Origin: Torymus aiolomorphi
Taxonomy: Eukaryota; Arthropoda; Insecta; Hymenoptera; Torymidae
Reading direction: 5' to 3'
DNA length: 64,000 nucleotides
NCBI GenBank assembly: GCA_036365515.1
Contig: CM070874.1
Span: forward strand, 50,226,583 to 50,290,582
This document shows, in pieces, positions 32,101 through 44,508 of the stretch. The position numbers were made by a program, and so were the translations under genes. The notes below the pieces were generated by a model that had not been told where the DNA came from, ran no database searches, and saw only the letters and a list, made by a program, of their open reading frames with translations. The stretch's first letter is position 1; every line of letters starts with the position of its first letter.

Positions 32101-33395
32101 TTAGACATTAAGCGTCATGAAGAGAACAGACCAGACTTTGAATTACGAGAATCCCATTTTATTGGGGAGCCGTGCTTGTAGATAAGTTTTCTGTATGCAG
32201 TGACGGAGATGGAGGATTTAGACGACTTGTTGTAATGATGATGTCGATGTTTCTGATTGGGACGGTTTACTCGATGCAATATGATATGTTTGAGTAATAG
32301 TTATATTATTATGCTAGTGGTGGAATAAACTAGATTGTGGAAAAAGATTTTAAGCCACTCAACCAAAAGGAATGTAGATATAAGAACGAAAAATAATAAA
32401 ATAGCAAGGAATGGATAGAAACAATGGGATGAAAATAATATATAATGTATAACATATATTTTCACTAAATAATTAGTGTATATACACTTAAAAATATCGA
32501 AGGCGCACTTATAAAACTCCAAGTGTCTTTTAGTGAGATTTCTCTTTTACTTTTGAGGGCATGAAGATGATGTGGTTAACTACTGAAGCGTTGTTGATCA
32601 GCTAAATATGATTATGCTATTCAAACTACAGTTATAAGTTATAGTATCCGATGATATGAGATGCGACTATGTAGCATGTGTGCTGTAGCTTATTGAGCTT
32701 TATGTTTTGATTTTCATTATGGAAAGTACAATTGTAAATAGAGTTATTAGTAAATCGAATTTTATTTGTGCAATTGATGTAAAAGACTCTTATTTATTTG
32801 TACAATATAGGAATGACTGATACTTGGAGCGACCTTTCCATAAATATGGGTTATTAAATATATCTATAAGATACATAATGTAATTATTTTTCTAAAGACT
32901 ACAGATCATCAAGATTTTTTGTGTAATAAATTTCGTAAATCTTGTTTTATAATTTCTATGTAAACTCATTTGAATCTCTATTTGCATGCTGATTAGTCAA
33001 TATTGTAAAATCAATGTTGATTCCGCATTATTTCGTTTCTGAATTTTTGTAAAGTTACAATCTTGAAGTGAAACAAAATACAACGCACGCGCAACATCAT
33101 CTTTCTAGTCTTTATAACAAGAACCACTTTTTATGTAGGAGCGTTTTTGAAATTAAAACCCGAGAGCCTATAACGGGAACGATATGTGTGGAACAAGTCC
33201 AGAAAAGTGTCTATACTTATTTTTTAAAATAGCTAACTTCTAATAAGAATATAGACTATCCAAAGTAATAAAATGAACTTGAACGTAAGTTCAATTTTTT
33301 CGTGGTTTGATTGACTGATTGATCACGTGATCTTATTAATGGCAATATATTGCAAAAACAAAGACGCGCGACGTCTAGTTATATGAAATTAAGCT
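32101..33395. other. AT-rich spacer
   Basis: No gene, structured RNA or repeat recognised. Confidence 0.4.
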
Positions 33396-33396
33396 T

Positions 33397-35387
33397 AAGG
33401 GGGTCAGACACCTTTAGAATTTTCTTCATAAAATGAACAGAAAAAATTTGTTTTCATAATTAGAAATATTTAGAAGTAATATCCTAAAAATATATTCAAT
33501 TTGTGATAAAATTAGACATAAAAAAAATTTTTTGATCGATTTTAACCAAATATATGGCCATTTCAAAATTTTTGCTCTGTCGTCGACTCCAGATTCAGGA
33601 ACTGCATATATTTTAATGGGAGTGGTCCTAAAAGTTTGGTATTTTATATGACTATTGACTGAAGAGTTGTATGTATCCAATTTATTTGATTAAATAATTT
33701 TTTACGGTCAAAAATTATTTAATCAAGTAAAAATTGGATACATACAACTCTTCAGTCAATAGACATATAAAATACCAAAATTTTAGGACCTCTCCCATTA
33801 AAATATATGCAGTTTCTGATTCTGGAGTCGACGGCAGAGCCTAAAATTTTACATTATGTAGAAAACAGCTTTAAAGATAAAATTACTAAAATACTTCTTT
33901 ATTTCTTCTTCATTATTTCTTAACTCCATCTCTGCCCTGAAATACAAAAAAGTATTGTTTTTAGCTGAAAATATTTTACATTTAGAACAAATATTCTGGT
34001 ACCTGGATACACGGTCTATCAGACTTGTAAGCTATAAGCACGTGTAACAGTCATATCCACATCAGTCAGTCAAGTTTGTTAAGTGGTTTAACATGTAGAT
34101 CCTTTGGTGCCTTTAAATCCGTATGTTTTTAATAATCTTTATTACATATATTAGATTCTTATATACTGAGGTAAATAAAGAATGTGGTGAGAAATCCAAA
34201 ATCCTTCATGCACGTTATGAAGCCAGTATCACCATAGTTAAATGCTTAAAAAAAATGTTTATAGCAGCAACACCTATATTTATCTTCTTTTAATGTCTGA
34301 TAGGGCGAACTTCTTTACTTGTCCTTCATTATTCTTTTTCACATATAATATTATTACTTAATAAAGAGAATACGACTGATATATATTTATTGCAGTGCAT
34401 AACTGTTTTGACTTCAGAAAATAAAATGTCAATTATATCATAGTGAGATTCAGGCAATGGTTGATAATGGTAGCTTTCTGACTGAAGTGAAGGTTCCATA
34501 ATGTTTTTCTGCACAATAGCATATCTTTCGCTTCCTTTAAAAGTTGATTTAAATGCGTACTCTAAATGTTTTTTGTAATAGTCAGTATAGACTTAATTTT
34601 TCTTTAGTATCAATCTCTGCTATTTTAAGTATAAAGTGTTCAATAAAAGTTCAAGTACTAAAAAGCTATTTCTAAAACTTTAATTCAACTGTCACTCGTA
34701 TTATTCAAACACTTTTAAAAACTTATTTAAAATACCTTTACGTATTACATAATACACTAAATTTTTACTTCCAAATCCGTTTGAAACAATGAAAACTAAG
34801 AACAACACTTTGTATAAAAAAGGTGCTGATGCTGATATCACAGTGTTTATATGAAATGACAGCTGTACATGGATACATTGCTTGAGGACTTTTTCATAGG
34901 TTAAAATCAGCTATGTTACAATAAAGGAGTGAGCTGTGAAAGGCTGTCAGCGATAAGTCAGGTTGTTACGGTGCCAATTTAACTGCTATAAGTTTTAAAT
35001 TCAAATTTTTATTTTTGTCAAAAATACCGTCCATAAATTATATTATTCATTTTTTATCTTTATATTAATGTTTAAAATATTATCTTTGAATGTTTTAAAG
35101 TATATATAGATATGTTTAGTGAGAATTTAAAATATATTAAGAACAGGGAAATGAAAAAAAAAATTAGTAGAAATAATATACGATTATATAAATACGTATA
35201 CAAAGGGGAAAAATGTAATTTGAACAAAAAACAAATGAAAAGCTTTATCAGTGTTTTGTGTATATTTTTAAAACAAAAATAGATAATGCTTTAAAACTAA
35301 TTGGGACATATTCTACAAGTATTTTTTAGTAAAATATGTAATAAAAAAAATTGATTTTTCGTCATTTTAAAGGTATCCGACCCCCTC
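33397..35387. mobile_element. 2-kb non-autonomous element with GGGGGTC ends
   Basis: The left end GGGGGTCAGACACCTTTAGA (33399-33418) is matched in inverse by the right end ending GTATCCGACCCCC (to 35385), about 19 of 22 positions. The interior is AT-rich, without a transposase frame, and holds the large palindrome at 33574-33840. The left flank contains TTAA (33395-33398); the right flank does not, so the target duplication is unclear. Confidence 0.65.
33574..33840. repeat. Near-perfect palindrome, ~130-bp arms
   Basis: The arms at 33574-33702 and 33710-33840 are reverse complements with only about ten differences and a spacer of about 7 nt. One arm contains TGACTGAAGAGTTGTATGTA. Such a structure would extrude a cruciform or, if transcribed, make a long dsRNA hairpin. 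Confidence 0.9.
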
Positions 35388-36150
35388 AACTTCCCTTCAT
35401 ACAACTTGCAATCATTTTCAACATTGTATAAGCAATGTAGCTATGCAACAAGAGAAACGAATAATGCATTTATTAAGAGTCAGCAAATAACAGTGCTTAG
35501 ATACAACATTTTTGTTTTCTGAGTTAAGTATCTCGAGCAAAACTACTTGAATTCCATCAAAGTGTTGAAACACCATTATACAACATAGTTAGACAGACTA
35601 GAATTAAGGTGAAACATATTCCCAATCTGTGTTGTAAATTTTATTATTCATGAGGCTAGTTGCAGACCATAAACTGGATAATCGTAACATAAAACAGTTA
35701 TATAACAATTAAATAATATTATGTGCTAGCAAAAATGGCTGCTCACTTGGCTTGAAAACCTCTATAAAAAGGTAGACAAATAATATTATAATTTCTTTCT
35801 GGAAAAAAAAGAAATCATTCTAAAAAAATGCTTCCTTGTGAACCCATAAGAGAACAAGTACAACGGTATAAATGTAATATTTTGTAATTAGGGTCAATCT
35901 TCCCGTGTAGGGTTTGTTTCCCAAATTCAGTTACAGTAGAAACAATAGTAATTACTATCCATATTCAAAATTATCGTACAAAGGAAATACATTCAAGCTG
36001 ATCAAAAGATCTTCATTTCAAATAAATATGATTACAGTATAACAACTATAAATAAGAATAAGCTTTGACGAGAAGGAAACTTTGCAAAAGATCAAAGTAA
36101 ACGACTTCAAGTTATAAACAGCAACATTTCTTGATTCCCTTCCACGGTGC
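35388..36150. other. AT-rich spacer
   Basis: Nothing recognised. Confidence 0.35.
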
Positions 36151-36720
36151 ATGTGTTGTCAAAGCATTCATGCTTTGAAACTGGCGCTTACAGGTGTGAT
36201 CTCTGAGTGAAACGGGCATGTATGTTTACCGATGACAGTAGAGCTTCCACAAGTACGGTGTCATCGGAGAGTCTACTGGAGTAGCAAATAGAAATAGAAG
36301 TATGGATCCACCAACGATCCTCATTCGATGTTGGCGATGACTCCATGCGAACATCATCTGGAAGCCGTAGCGCTCATCCACCGCAGATCCATAAGCTCGG
36401 TCCGCAGGCTGCACGAAGGCAGTATATGAACGCTGTAGCATACATCTACATGATAACATAACAAAGTTATGTATCTTGATCAGGTTAGAACCTGAACAAG
36501 AAGTGATCTGTAGCCGATCACTCACGAGTTCAATACATAGTATAACTATGCACCATGAAAAGGTTCGAGCCCAAACAAGGTTATTTTTGCCTATAACAGA
36601 CATACATTACATAATAATAACTGAGTGTCTTAATCAGATTAGAATCTGAAGAAGACGCCTGTAATGCAACTGTCACGTTAACATCATCTGGACGCAATCT
36701 AAACAAAACAAGCAATTTAG
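36151..36720. other. GC-richer block with a duplicated motif
   Basis: TCTTGATCAGGTTAGAACCTG...AAGAAGTGATCTGTA (36474-36515) and TCTTAATCAGATTAGAATCTG...GAAGACGCCTGTA (36631-36664) are diverged copies. A 125-codon minus frame (36226-36603) spans the block. It has a hydrophobic stretch FSWCIVILCIELV but no domain I recognise, and it could be chance. Confidence 0.3.
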
Positions 36721-38351
36721 GTTAACTTACTGTTTTATAATTTTGCGCCGTCTGATATGTATCAGTTATATATGGATATAGTAACTTTTTACATCTTGTG
36801 CATCAGTGTCGCTCTGTATTTGTCCTCATTTGACTTTATTCTGCTTATTGTATTGACTCGATTTATAAGAAATAATTTCTAAACCGTGTGCGATTGAAAA
36901 ACGTTCACTTAATGAAAACTTATTTTTACTTACAAAGAGCATTCACTACTTAATATAACCTTAATAAATCATTTAAGCTAACAGTTATAAACAGATACTT
37001 TAACACAATACGAAAATTTGTTTGAATTACTCGTTCCAAATGTTCACGTACCTTAATTGAAAGAGGAGAAATGACGAAACTATTAAAAGAAACATAAGCC
37101 TGATTAATTATTAATTTTAATAAAAGTTCTTGACTATATGATTCACCTCCCCACTATTTATCCAAAAGATAAACATTGACAAAAGTGATTAATGCTAATC
37201 GAACTTTTTAATTCATTAAAATGTTTGCAAATGTTTAAAGGCCTTTTGTAATGAGAATAAGGTAATAAAATAATCTTAAAGAAATTTTATTGTATTCAAC
37301 TCAAATATAACCTCGCAACCTTCAAAATAACCTTTAAAAATACAAGAAAAACTCTAAAGAAGGTTTCAGGCCATTTTGAAAGCGGTTGTGTATAGAACAG
37401 GAACAATAATCATAAATACGTTTCCTAATTATGAAAAGCTTACAAAAAAGGATTAAAGGATATGTTAAAGAAAATAGAATTAGAAATTTAAAAATTCATT
37501 ATCAATAAACATTTTCGTAAATTTTAAATAAAAATGTGATTATTACAATTTTGTTCAATCTAAAAATTTGATAGTTATATTTTCATTTCGGTAATGATTA
37601 TTCGTTGCGGTATTTGCACTATTATGATCAGATTTGCACGTTTTTTTGCCAGTCTTCTTTGTCCGCCGTACTTCTTCCTTAGATAATTGATTGACTATTT
37701 TGTAACAGTGCCCGATTTTGCACTAACAAACATTTAGATAGTATCAATACATATTTATCATTAAGATTATTTTGGTTAAAAATTTGGTATCATTCTTATG
37801 GAGACACAAGTCCTCAAGAAAAGCAAAATCTTCTGCACTAGCAACTAGACCATCATATTTTCACGTATTATGGCTTTCTAAAGACAAATCCGGACTTTCT
37901 TTCATTTTTGCAGTATATACTTTTAATTAAACGAAGGTGAAACTTCTTACATTTGAAAAAACTCTCTATCTGTATTAACGATCACGTTTTTTCTTATACT
38001 AAACTTACAAGTGGAAGTACAATTAATTTCTTTTTATTCCACATATATTCCCAAGATACTTTTACTCACAAGAGACTAAAGCTATTGCTGCAGTAACAAG
38101 TTTATCCGATAAATCTGTCATTGTTCTACCATATAGAAAGAATTCTGTTTTGAAATCGATTTCGAACTTATCAAGAAAACAATAATGGAATAAAATAATA
38201 CGATATCTTGATACATCTTCTTGTAAAATTTATAATAAATATTATTTCTTATACTATACATAAACAGGAATTTATAATAAAATAAAAAACAAAAATAACA
38301 GAAAGTATCTATTTTTTATTTTATTATATTTTTTTACATGATAAATTTAGT

Positions 38352-38353
<2 letters not shown>
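36721..38353. other. AT-rich spacer
   Basis: No gene, RNA or repeat recognised. Confidence 0.4.
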
Positions 38354-38428
<75 letters not shown>

Positions 38429-38440
38429 CACACACACACC
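38354..38440. repeat. (CA)n microsatellite
   Basis: About 87 bp of CA with three CG interruptions (CACGCACA). Confidence 0.95.
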
Positions 38441-38744
38441 CATACAGATATTTTTCAAAAATCATGTATTTTGGTTCCTAACACCTCGAATATCAATTAT
38501 AACATGTTTTTACAACAACTCAAAAAATTACTATCACAAAGCTTCCTCTAGGAGGAAGCAATTATAAATCGAAAAATGGGTATAAAATAAAAATAAATCA
38601 TAGTAAATCATCAAATTAAAAAAAAAATAATATTTTTTTTTTCAGAATAAGTAAACAAAAACGAAAAAAAAACGCTGCTAACTGCTTTAGCAGAATGCTA
38701 TCACAAAGAGAATATTTAAATTACATCAAATTATTTTTTTAAAT

Positions 38745-38903
38745 CTGTAAAGTTGCGCTTCGTCGTCCCCGTGCAACTGTCACAACTTATTCGTTTAGCA
38801 GGATCCGGAGGCTGACGCTCCGACTGCTGCGAAGTCTGTGGGAGGCCGACTCCTGTGCTGAGAGGAAGAGTAGGAAAAGACGCTCGTAATATAACACTCA
38901 CAA
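38745..38903 (-). other. GC-rich segment left of the ACGTC MITE
   Basis: May join 39666-39900 across the MITE insertion (see the LTR-like entry). No coding frame recognised. Confidence 0.3.
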
Positions 38904-39665
38904 CCCGGATAGCACAAGACGTTTTTTAAACGTCATTATGACGTCAAATTTTAAACCTCGCGACGTCAGAAATATAAGTTGATCAAACGTCATAATGACG
39001 AAAGTAAAACGTTGAAAATGTCCGAAGAATTATTTATCCTGTAATATTAATTACTTTAGACGTCATAAAAACGTCATCAAAACGTCATAAAAACATCATA
39101 AAAACGTCATAAAAACATCATAAAAACGTCATAAAAACATAATGAAAACGTCATAAAACATCATAAAACCGGAATAAATACGTCATAAAGGCATTATACT
39201 CATATATTTTTCGAAATCTTTGGAATTAATCCATCTTTTTTTCTCGCTAGGTGGCGTCGAACAATCTCAAAGTAGAAAAATGAGGTTCAGTCTATAAGAG
39301 CAAATATTGAAAGAGAGGGCGGGGGGGGGGGGGGGGTTCTTGATACATAAGTTTATACGCCTGCTTAGACATATATATATATATATATATATATAAAGAT
39401 GTAATGTATAAATGACGTTTTATATGACGTTTCTATAACGTTTATTGTATGTTCTTCCAACATTTTTCTAACGTCCTTTTAACAGATTTTTAACCTTTTT
39501 ATGACGTCGAAAAAATGAAAAGAAATATCGGTAGAAAAATACTGCGGACATTTTCAACGTCTTACTGACGTTATTATGACGTTTGAGCAACTTATATTTC
39601 TGACGTCGCAAGGTTTAAAATTTGACGTCATAATGACGTTTAAAAAACGTCTTGTGCTATCTGGG
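38904..39665. mobile_element. MITE with long ACGTC-rich TIRs
   Basis: Ends CCCGGATAGCACAAGACGTT and its inverse AACGTCTTGTGCTATCTGGG. Arms are about 120 bp (38904-39029 and 39545-39665) and nearly identical over CGTCATAATGACG, TTTAAACCTYGCGACGTCAG and ATATAAGTTG. The interior contains a short tandem array (39060-39168), a G16 run (39321-39336) and a (TA)n. No coding frame. Confidence 0.85.
39060..39168. repeat. ACGTCATAAAA tandem repeat
   Basis: About nine copies of an 11-12 bp unit, alternating ACGTCATAAAA and ACATCATAAAA, inside the MITE. Confidence 0.85.
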
Positions 39666-39900
39666 AAATCACAATTGACTCTACCTTTATTCATGTCATA
39701 AAACACAATAGATTACCCGACAAACAAAACTGTAACTATATGCCGACACAACGCTGCGCGACCTCACTATCGGAGTCCGTACACTCCGCTCTTTATACGA
39801 GGATGATCGCCGTAAGCTGCCAATTTCTCGGCGCTCAACGGCGAACCAATCCTCGCTCTCTATACACGCGCGCGGGCCACTGCTAGGCCGTATAGGTCAC
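39666..39900 (-). promoter_or_regulatory. Possible antisense LTR-type promoter
   Basis: On the minus strand TATAAAG (39791-39797) in GC-rich context is followed about 100 nt later by AATAAA (39686-39691), a spacing seen in U3-R-U5. A reversed CCAAT (GAACCAATCC at 39842) lies upstream. LTR ends are not identified, so this is a hypothesis. Confidence 0.3.
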
Positions 39901-40620
39901 CAAAACTCGCCTGTCTCGGAGAGAGCTGCTTCGGTCGGCGGGTGCCGACGGTGCCTCTGCCTCGACGCGTCTCTCAACGCGTGCCTCGACGCCGCTGGTG
40001 TCGTTGCTAGCCGCAGGTGGTCGGAGCCGCCTCGCCGGTCGGGGGTTGTCTGACCGGCGGTCTGGCTGACGAAGGTGGCGAAGGTGCGGAGCTCGCGGTG
40101 CGAGGCGAGCGGCCAGCAGCGCTGGCTCGATGGCTTGGAGTTAGAGTGCAGATTCTCTCGCGAACTCTCCCCCCCTCCCTCTCTCTCTGTCTCTCTTGCT
40201 CTCGATGGATGTTGGCAGTGGCTGATCCTGGCCGGCTAGCGCCGGCAAGCGCCGTGACGAGACTAATCCTCTCGCGGCCTAATCAGCCGCGGCTCTCGCA
40301 CTTTTCAACGTCGTTCCCCTCTCCGCCGATCCTCTCTTATGCGTGTTACCACGCCTCGCTGTGTGCGTGTACCTCACACCTCGAGGACTGCGCTTTCCAT
40401 GCTCTTTATTGCCGCGTTGCGAACCCTCGAAACAATACAAAGCCGTGTTAAATGTACCAGCAACGCTGCGTATGTACACGGACTTTGGCCAATGCAGGCA
40501 CCGAGGAATGCTACAGCCTTTAGGCGTGCTACTCGTCATAAATGTATATTATTCGTCTCGAACGACTTCGGCAGTCTCAACTCTAACTCGTGCTGAACAC
40601 CTCACCTCCGCTTGAAATAG
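39830..40620. other. Strong CpG-rich island
   Basis: The most GC-rich non-element sequence in the window. A 144-codon plus frame (40017-40451) and several overlapping frames on both strands are open, but they lack recognisable domains and reflect composition. Could contain a first exon or promoter of a host gene. Confidence 0.35.
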
Positions 40621-41640
40621 CTCATTTTCTCTCCTTGTTGCAAAATGTTATTTTTTTTCGTTTTTTTTTCACAGATTAATATTATCTGATTGGGTAATAA
40701 AATATGTATGGATAGGAAATAAAAAGTACTTTGAGAAAATGCTCCTAGTTCTAAGAGATATACAAACACCGCGACGAAAACCATTTTTTCAGATTTTGAT
40801 ATTTTTCTTTTTTTTTCAACTAACTCAATATTATTCGATTTACTCTAAAATTTAACTTGCACAACTTCAGAATATACTTTAGATACATACAAAATTTGAG
40901 CCTGATATCTCTTTCCGTTTTTGAGTTATGGCGCAGACAAGTGTGAGTGTGTGCGCGTACTCCCACGCACAGACACACGTACACAAACACACAGAGATGG
41001 ACATTTTCTAAAAATGCTCGATCAAAAATTTTTATTTACTATTACAAAGATTCTAATCACTAGAAGGAAGCGATACCAGAACTTGTGAAAAGTAAATATA
41101 ACAAGTATCTACCGACAAAGTAGAATAAGGGCTGTATAGTCAGACATAAAGCAAAGAGAACGACACATACACACTCATACACACACATCCATAGCGATAT
41201 TTAAGCTTCTACATACATTGTTTTTTTAAAATAGAAATTATGAAACTGCTTTTACTTTGATAAATCTTGCAATGTACCTTATTTTTACGAAAATGATATT
41301 CGTCATAATTAATTATAAATTGGAGTGTCGAATATTAACTTGAGTGTTTTTGATGTTTGTAATTAATACAGTCGCAGCGCTCAGAAGACTTCTGACGAAA
41401 CGTTGCACTTTAGCACTTTTCCAATTAATGTTTATTTATTCTCCGGATATTGGCCCTCAGAAGATCCGTTACTCCAATTTATAATTACATTTTTTTAATC
41501 AACTGTATTTTATAAAAAATTGTTCTCTGTACAAGTAATTTCGTTTTAGAATTTACACATGACTTTGATAAATTTTGTTCTTTGATTTATCCTAAACCGA
41601 AGTAAATGAAGTTTCAATATCTTTTAATAAGCAATACCCT
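40621..41640. other. AT-rich spacer with CA/GT patches
   Basis: ACACACGTACACAAACACAC near 40974 and ACACACTCATACACACACAT near 41169 follow similar contexts (GTTTTTGAGTTATGGC, GATATCTC), which suggests a dispersed repeat with internal CA runs. No gene. Confidence 0.35.
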
Positions 41641-42040
41641 CCATGTCCAGCCAGCCAGCTTACGAGGTCTAATACCTGTTTGTGCTGAGCAAGCAAAACG
41701 CTCGCGTTGACCATTGGCTGCTATACGGGGAAAGCCAGGAGCGCGTCGCGACGCGCATACGAGTATAGTACTTCGCTGCACTTTAATGCAGGCACTGTGT
41801 ATGTATGCGCACCGCGTTCAGCGGTAAATCACAATTAGCTTAATGCGGCTCGCGTGTCAACCACTCCGTATACTACACGACTCTCTCGGCGGCCGATGCA
41901 TTTTTCTCTCTATATTTATCTCTCCCTCTCTCTCTCTCTCTGTCTCTCTCCCTTTCTGCCTCTGTCACTCTCTCCCTCCACTTTCTCTCTCGCTCTCTTT
42001 CACATGTGTGGACACGCACGTCAAAGGTGAGATAGAATGC
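41641..42040. other. GC-richer block with CT-rich tract
   Basis: A CT-rich run at 41908-42000 and CpG-rich sequence before it. Frames encode Ser/Leu or Arg/Glu runs only. Confidence 0.4.
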
Positions 42041-43640
42041 ATAGAAAGCACTGGATTGTATATACGTATGCGTGGCTCGATATAAATCACGGTTAAAAGG
42101 GCTTTCTAGCTGCTTTGCTCGTCTGAATTGGTATGGTATAGGATATTGTGCAGACACGGTTAAGATCAGAGACTAAAGTAGAAAAATGAAATGCGATGTT
42201 TGATGAAGAATGGACATGAATGAGCAAAAGTACCCGGTAATTTATATTTGAAATTGATTTGCAATTTTAAAGCGGACAAATATTGTAGAATGTCAATGTA
42301 ATTGCGCTATGAAAACAATTTTTAGTTTTAACTAGAGTATAAATCGTTCGTAGTTTCTTTAGAGTGAATTTAAAAAATTCGGACACTAACAAAGAAAAAT
42401 TAATTATCTTTTTTCGTTTGTTCATCAGAGTTTCGGGAGTTTTTTATTTACTCCTCTTTTCAGGGCTACAAAGTTACATATAAACGTTAAAATTTTAATA
42501 TGCGCACGGAGATAGGATGCGCACGGAAAGGTTGCACAACTGCGCTTCGGTTCGCTATAGTCGTAGTATGCGTAGCGCGAGCACCAGAGGCTTGCCACCT
42601 CCTCTCCTCATACCCCCCTGATCCGCCCAGCTACGCTCAGTCGCCGCTCCGTTTCCACTCTATTCCCTTTATTCCCCCCTCCCATCCTCCATACTTAACA
42701 ATATTCACGTACTTCCCTTACGCCGGTCGGATTATCCACCGAGTGTCGTTCTATACGTCGTTCACGATTAACAACAATTGAAGAAAGCGTGGAGCGATAA
42801 TGAGTGAGAAAAAGAAAGACTCGCGAAAGTAACACATTTTTTACCATATTTAATAGTTTTCATTATCTTAGCCATCGACATAAACTTTCAGCAGTTTGGC
42901 ATATTTCATTTCCCTGCTATATGCAGCGTATTTTCAAATATTTTCTGGCTCAATTCTGATGAACCGTATGGCAGTTGTCGTTTTCAATGATATTTATTGA
43001 CTTTTCTCTTCTCTATTCTCAATTTTTGTAAAATTTTAACGTTTATATGTAAGTTTGTAGCTCTGAGAAGAGAAGTAAATAAAAAAACTCTTGAAACGTT
43101 GGTAAACGAACAAAAATAGTTTATTAATTTTTGTTTTTCAGTGTCCGAATCATTCAAATTCAATATTTGGTTTTATTAAAATTAATAATAAAATTAATAG
43201 AATTGTGTTAAAGATAGACGTAATAAAAATATTTCAATATTTTTTTGGATAATCACGTAAGAGGAGAAATATTTAAACATGCACAATAAAAATGAAAAAG
43301 GTCAAAATCAACAATCACTAGAAGCGTCATCATTAAAAATAAATTATTTGAATAAAAGTTGCACCTTACATATTTTGCAAATATTTCAAGAGCAATTTTA
43401 CTCATACTAACATAAAAAAATATTGTTAACACGAGGAGTGTAAAGTTTTACACCCACGCGTGATCGCCGTGCATTAGGGCTGGGTTTTCCATCCCGAGTT
43501 ATAGTTTCAAACTATACGATTTATTCATCCTTTGATATTCATCATATAAACAAAACTTAAATAACCAATTAAGGTGTTTCTTTCAACTTTATGTCCGACT
43601 ATACATCCCTTATTCTACTTGGTCGGTTGGTTGGTAGGGG
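42041..43640. other. Spacer, no gene recognised
   Basis: A CpG-containing patch at 42500-42785 (93-codon plus frame without a domain) and a small palindrome GTGTAAAGTTTTACAC near 43438. The rest is AT-rich. Confidence 0.35.
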
Positions 43641-44503
43641 AGACTGGGGTAAAATCGGATACTGGGGCAAAACCGGGATTCTCAATTTCTCGGTTACTAC
43701 TAGTGCGATCTATATAATAGCTATGGTATCTCTTTAACAATCTCAAAAATAGCCTCGTGTTGATTTTAGAAAAGGTCAAACATTTCTTAGTTCGCAAGAC
43801 CGTGTTCATTGTAACAGTCATAGTACGTATAATCTTCCTGTAAGCAACATATTCTTTCAGTATGTACATAACCTGAATATTTATGTTATAACAAATAAGT
43901 AGGAGCAATTGCATTTCTTAATTTCACTTTTAATTGCAAAAAATGAATAATTACCTTTTTTTTCGAACTTTGGGGTAAAATCGGATACTTTAGGTTGGGG
44001 TAAAACCGGATAGCTTCTTTTCTCTTTTCTTTTAATGTAATGATAAAATGATATTCTTAAAAAAATGATGGATTTTCTATGATATTAATTTATTCGTGAT
44101 TTGGTTGGTGGGAGTAATGGGTTGCTAGGTTAAAAAACAAAAACAAAAGTGGTGCGAAGTTTTGCTAAAATTACGGCGCGCGAAGCACGCTTAGAGAAAG
44201 CTAGTAAACTAATAATAGACATTTAGTGCGCTGTTCATACATTATACATATAAAATTAATTTGTCTTTTGGTACAGAAATGCATAAATGTATTAAAAAAT
44301 CTTCCCAGCAAAGATGGTGAGAAGAAAATATGTCTTCAGCGATTTTTTATAAAAAAACATTAATTCATAATTATTAATAAAAGATTTCTTCATTAAACAA
44401 CGTTTTTATACCATAGTATTATTTCTAGAATGTCAAGTACTGCTTAAAATTCATTTTGGAAAGAATATTGAAAGTATCCGGTTTTACCCTGACAATTTTT
44501 TTA

Positions 44504-44508
44504 CGGGG
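44504..44508. repeat. Target-site duplication, left (CGGGG)
   Basis: Matches 45730-45734 exactly, directly outside the LTR ends. Confidence 0.8.

Noticed and set aside
36226..36603. 125-codon minus frame as a membrane protein
   Set aside because: Only a short hydrophobic stretch supports it; it covers a block with a diverged duplication and may be chance.
39060..39168. CRISPR-like array
   Set aside because: The 11-12 bp units are contiguous with no spacers and lie inside a MITE in a eukaryotic window.
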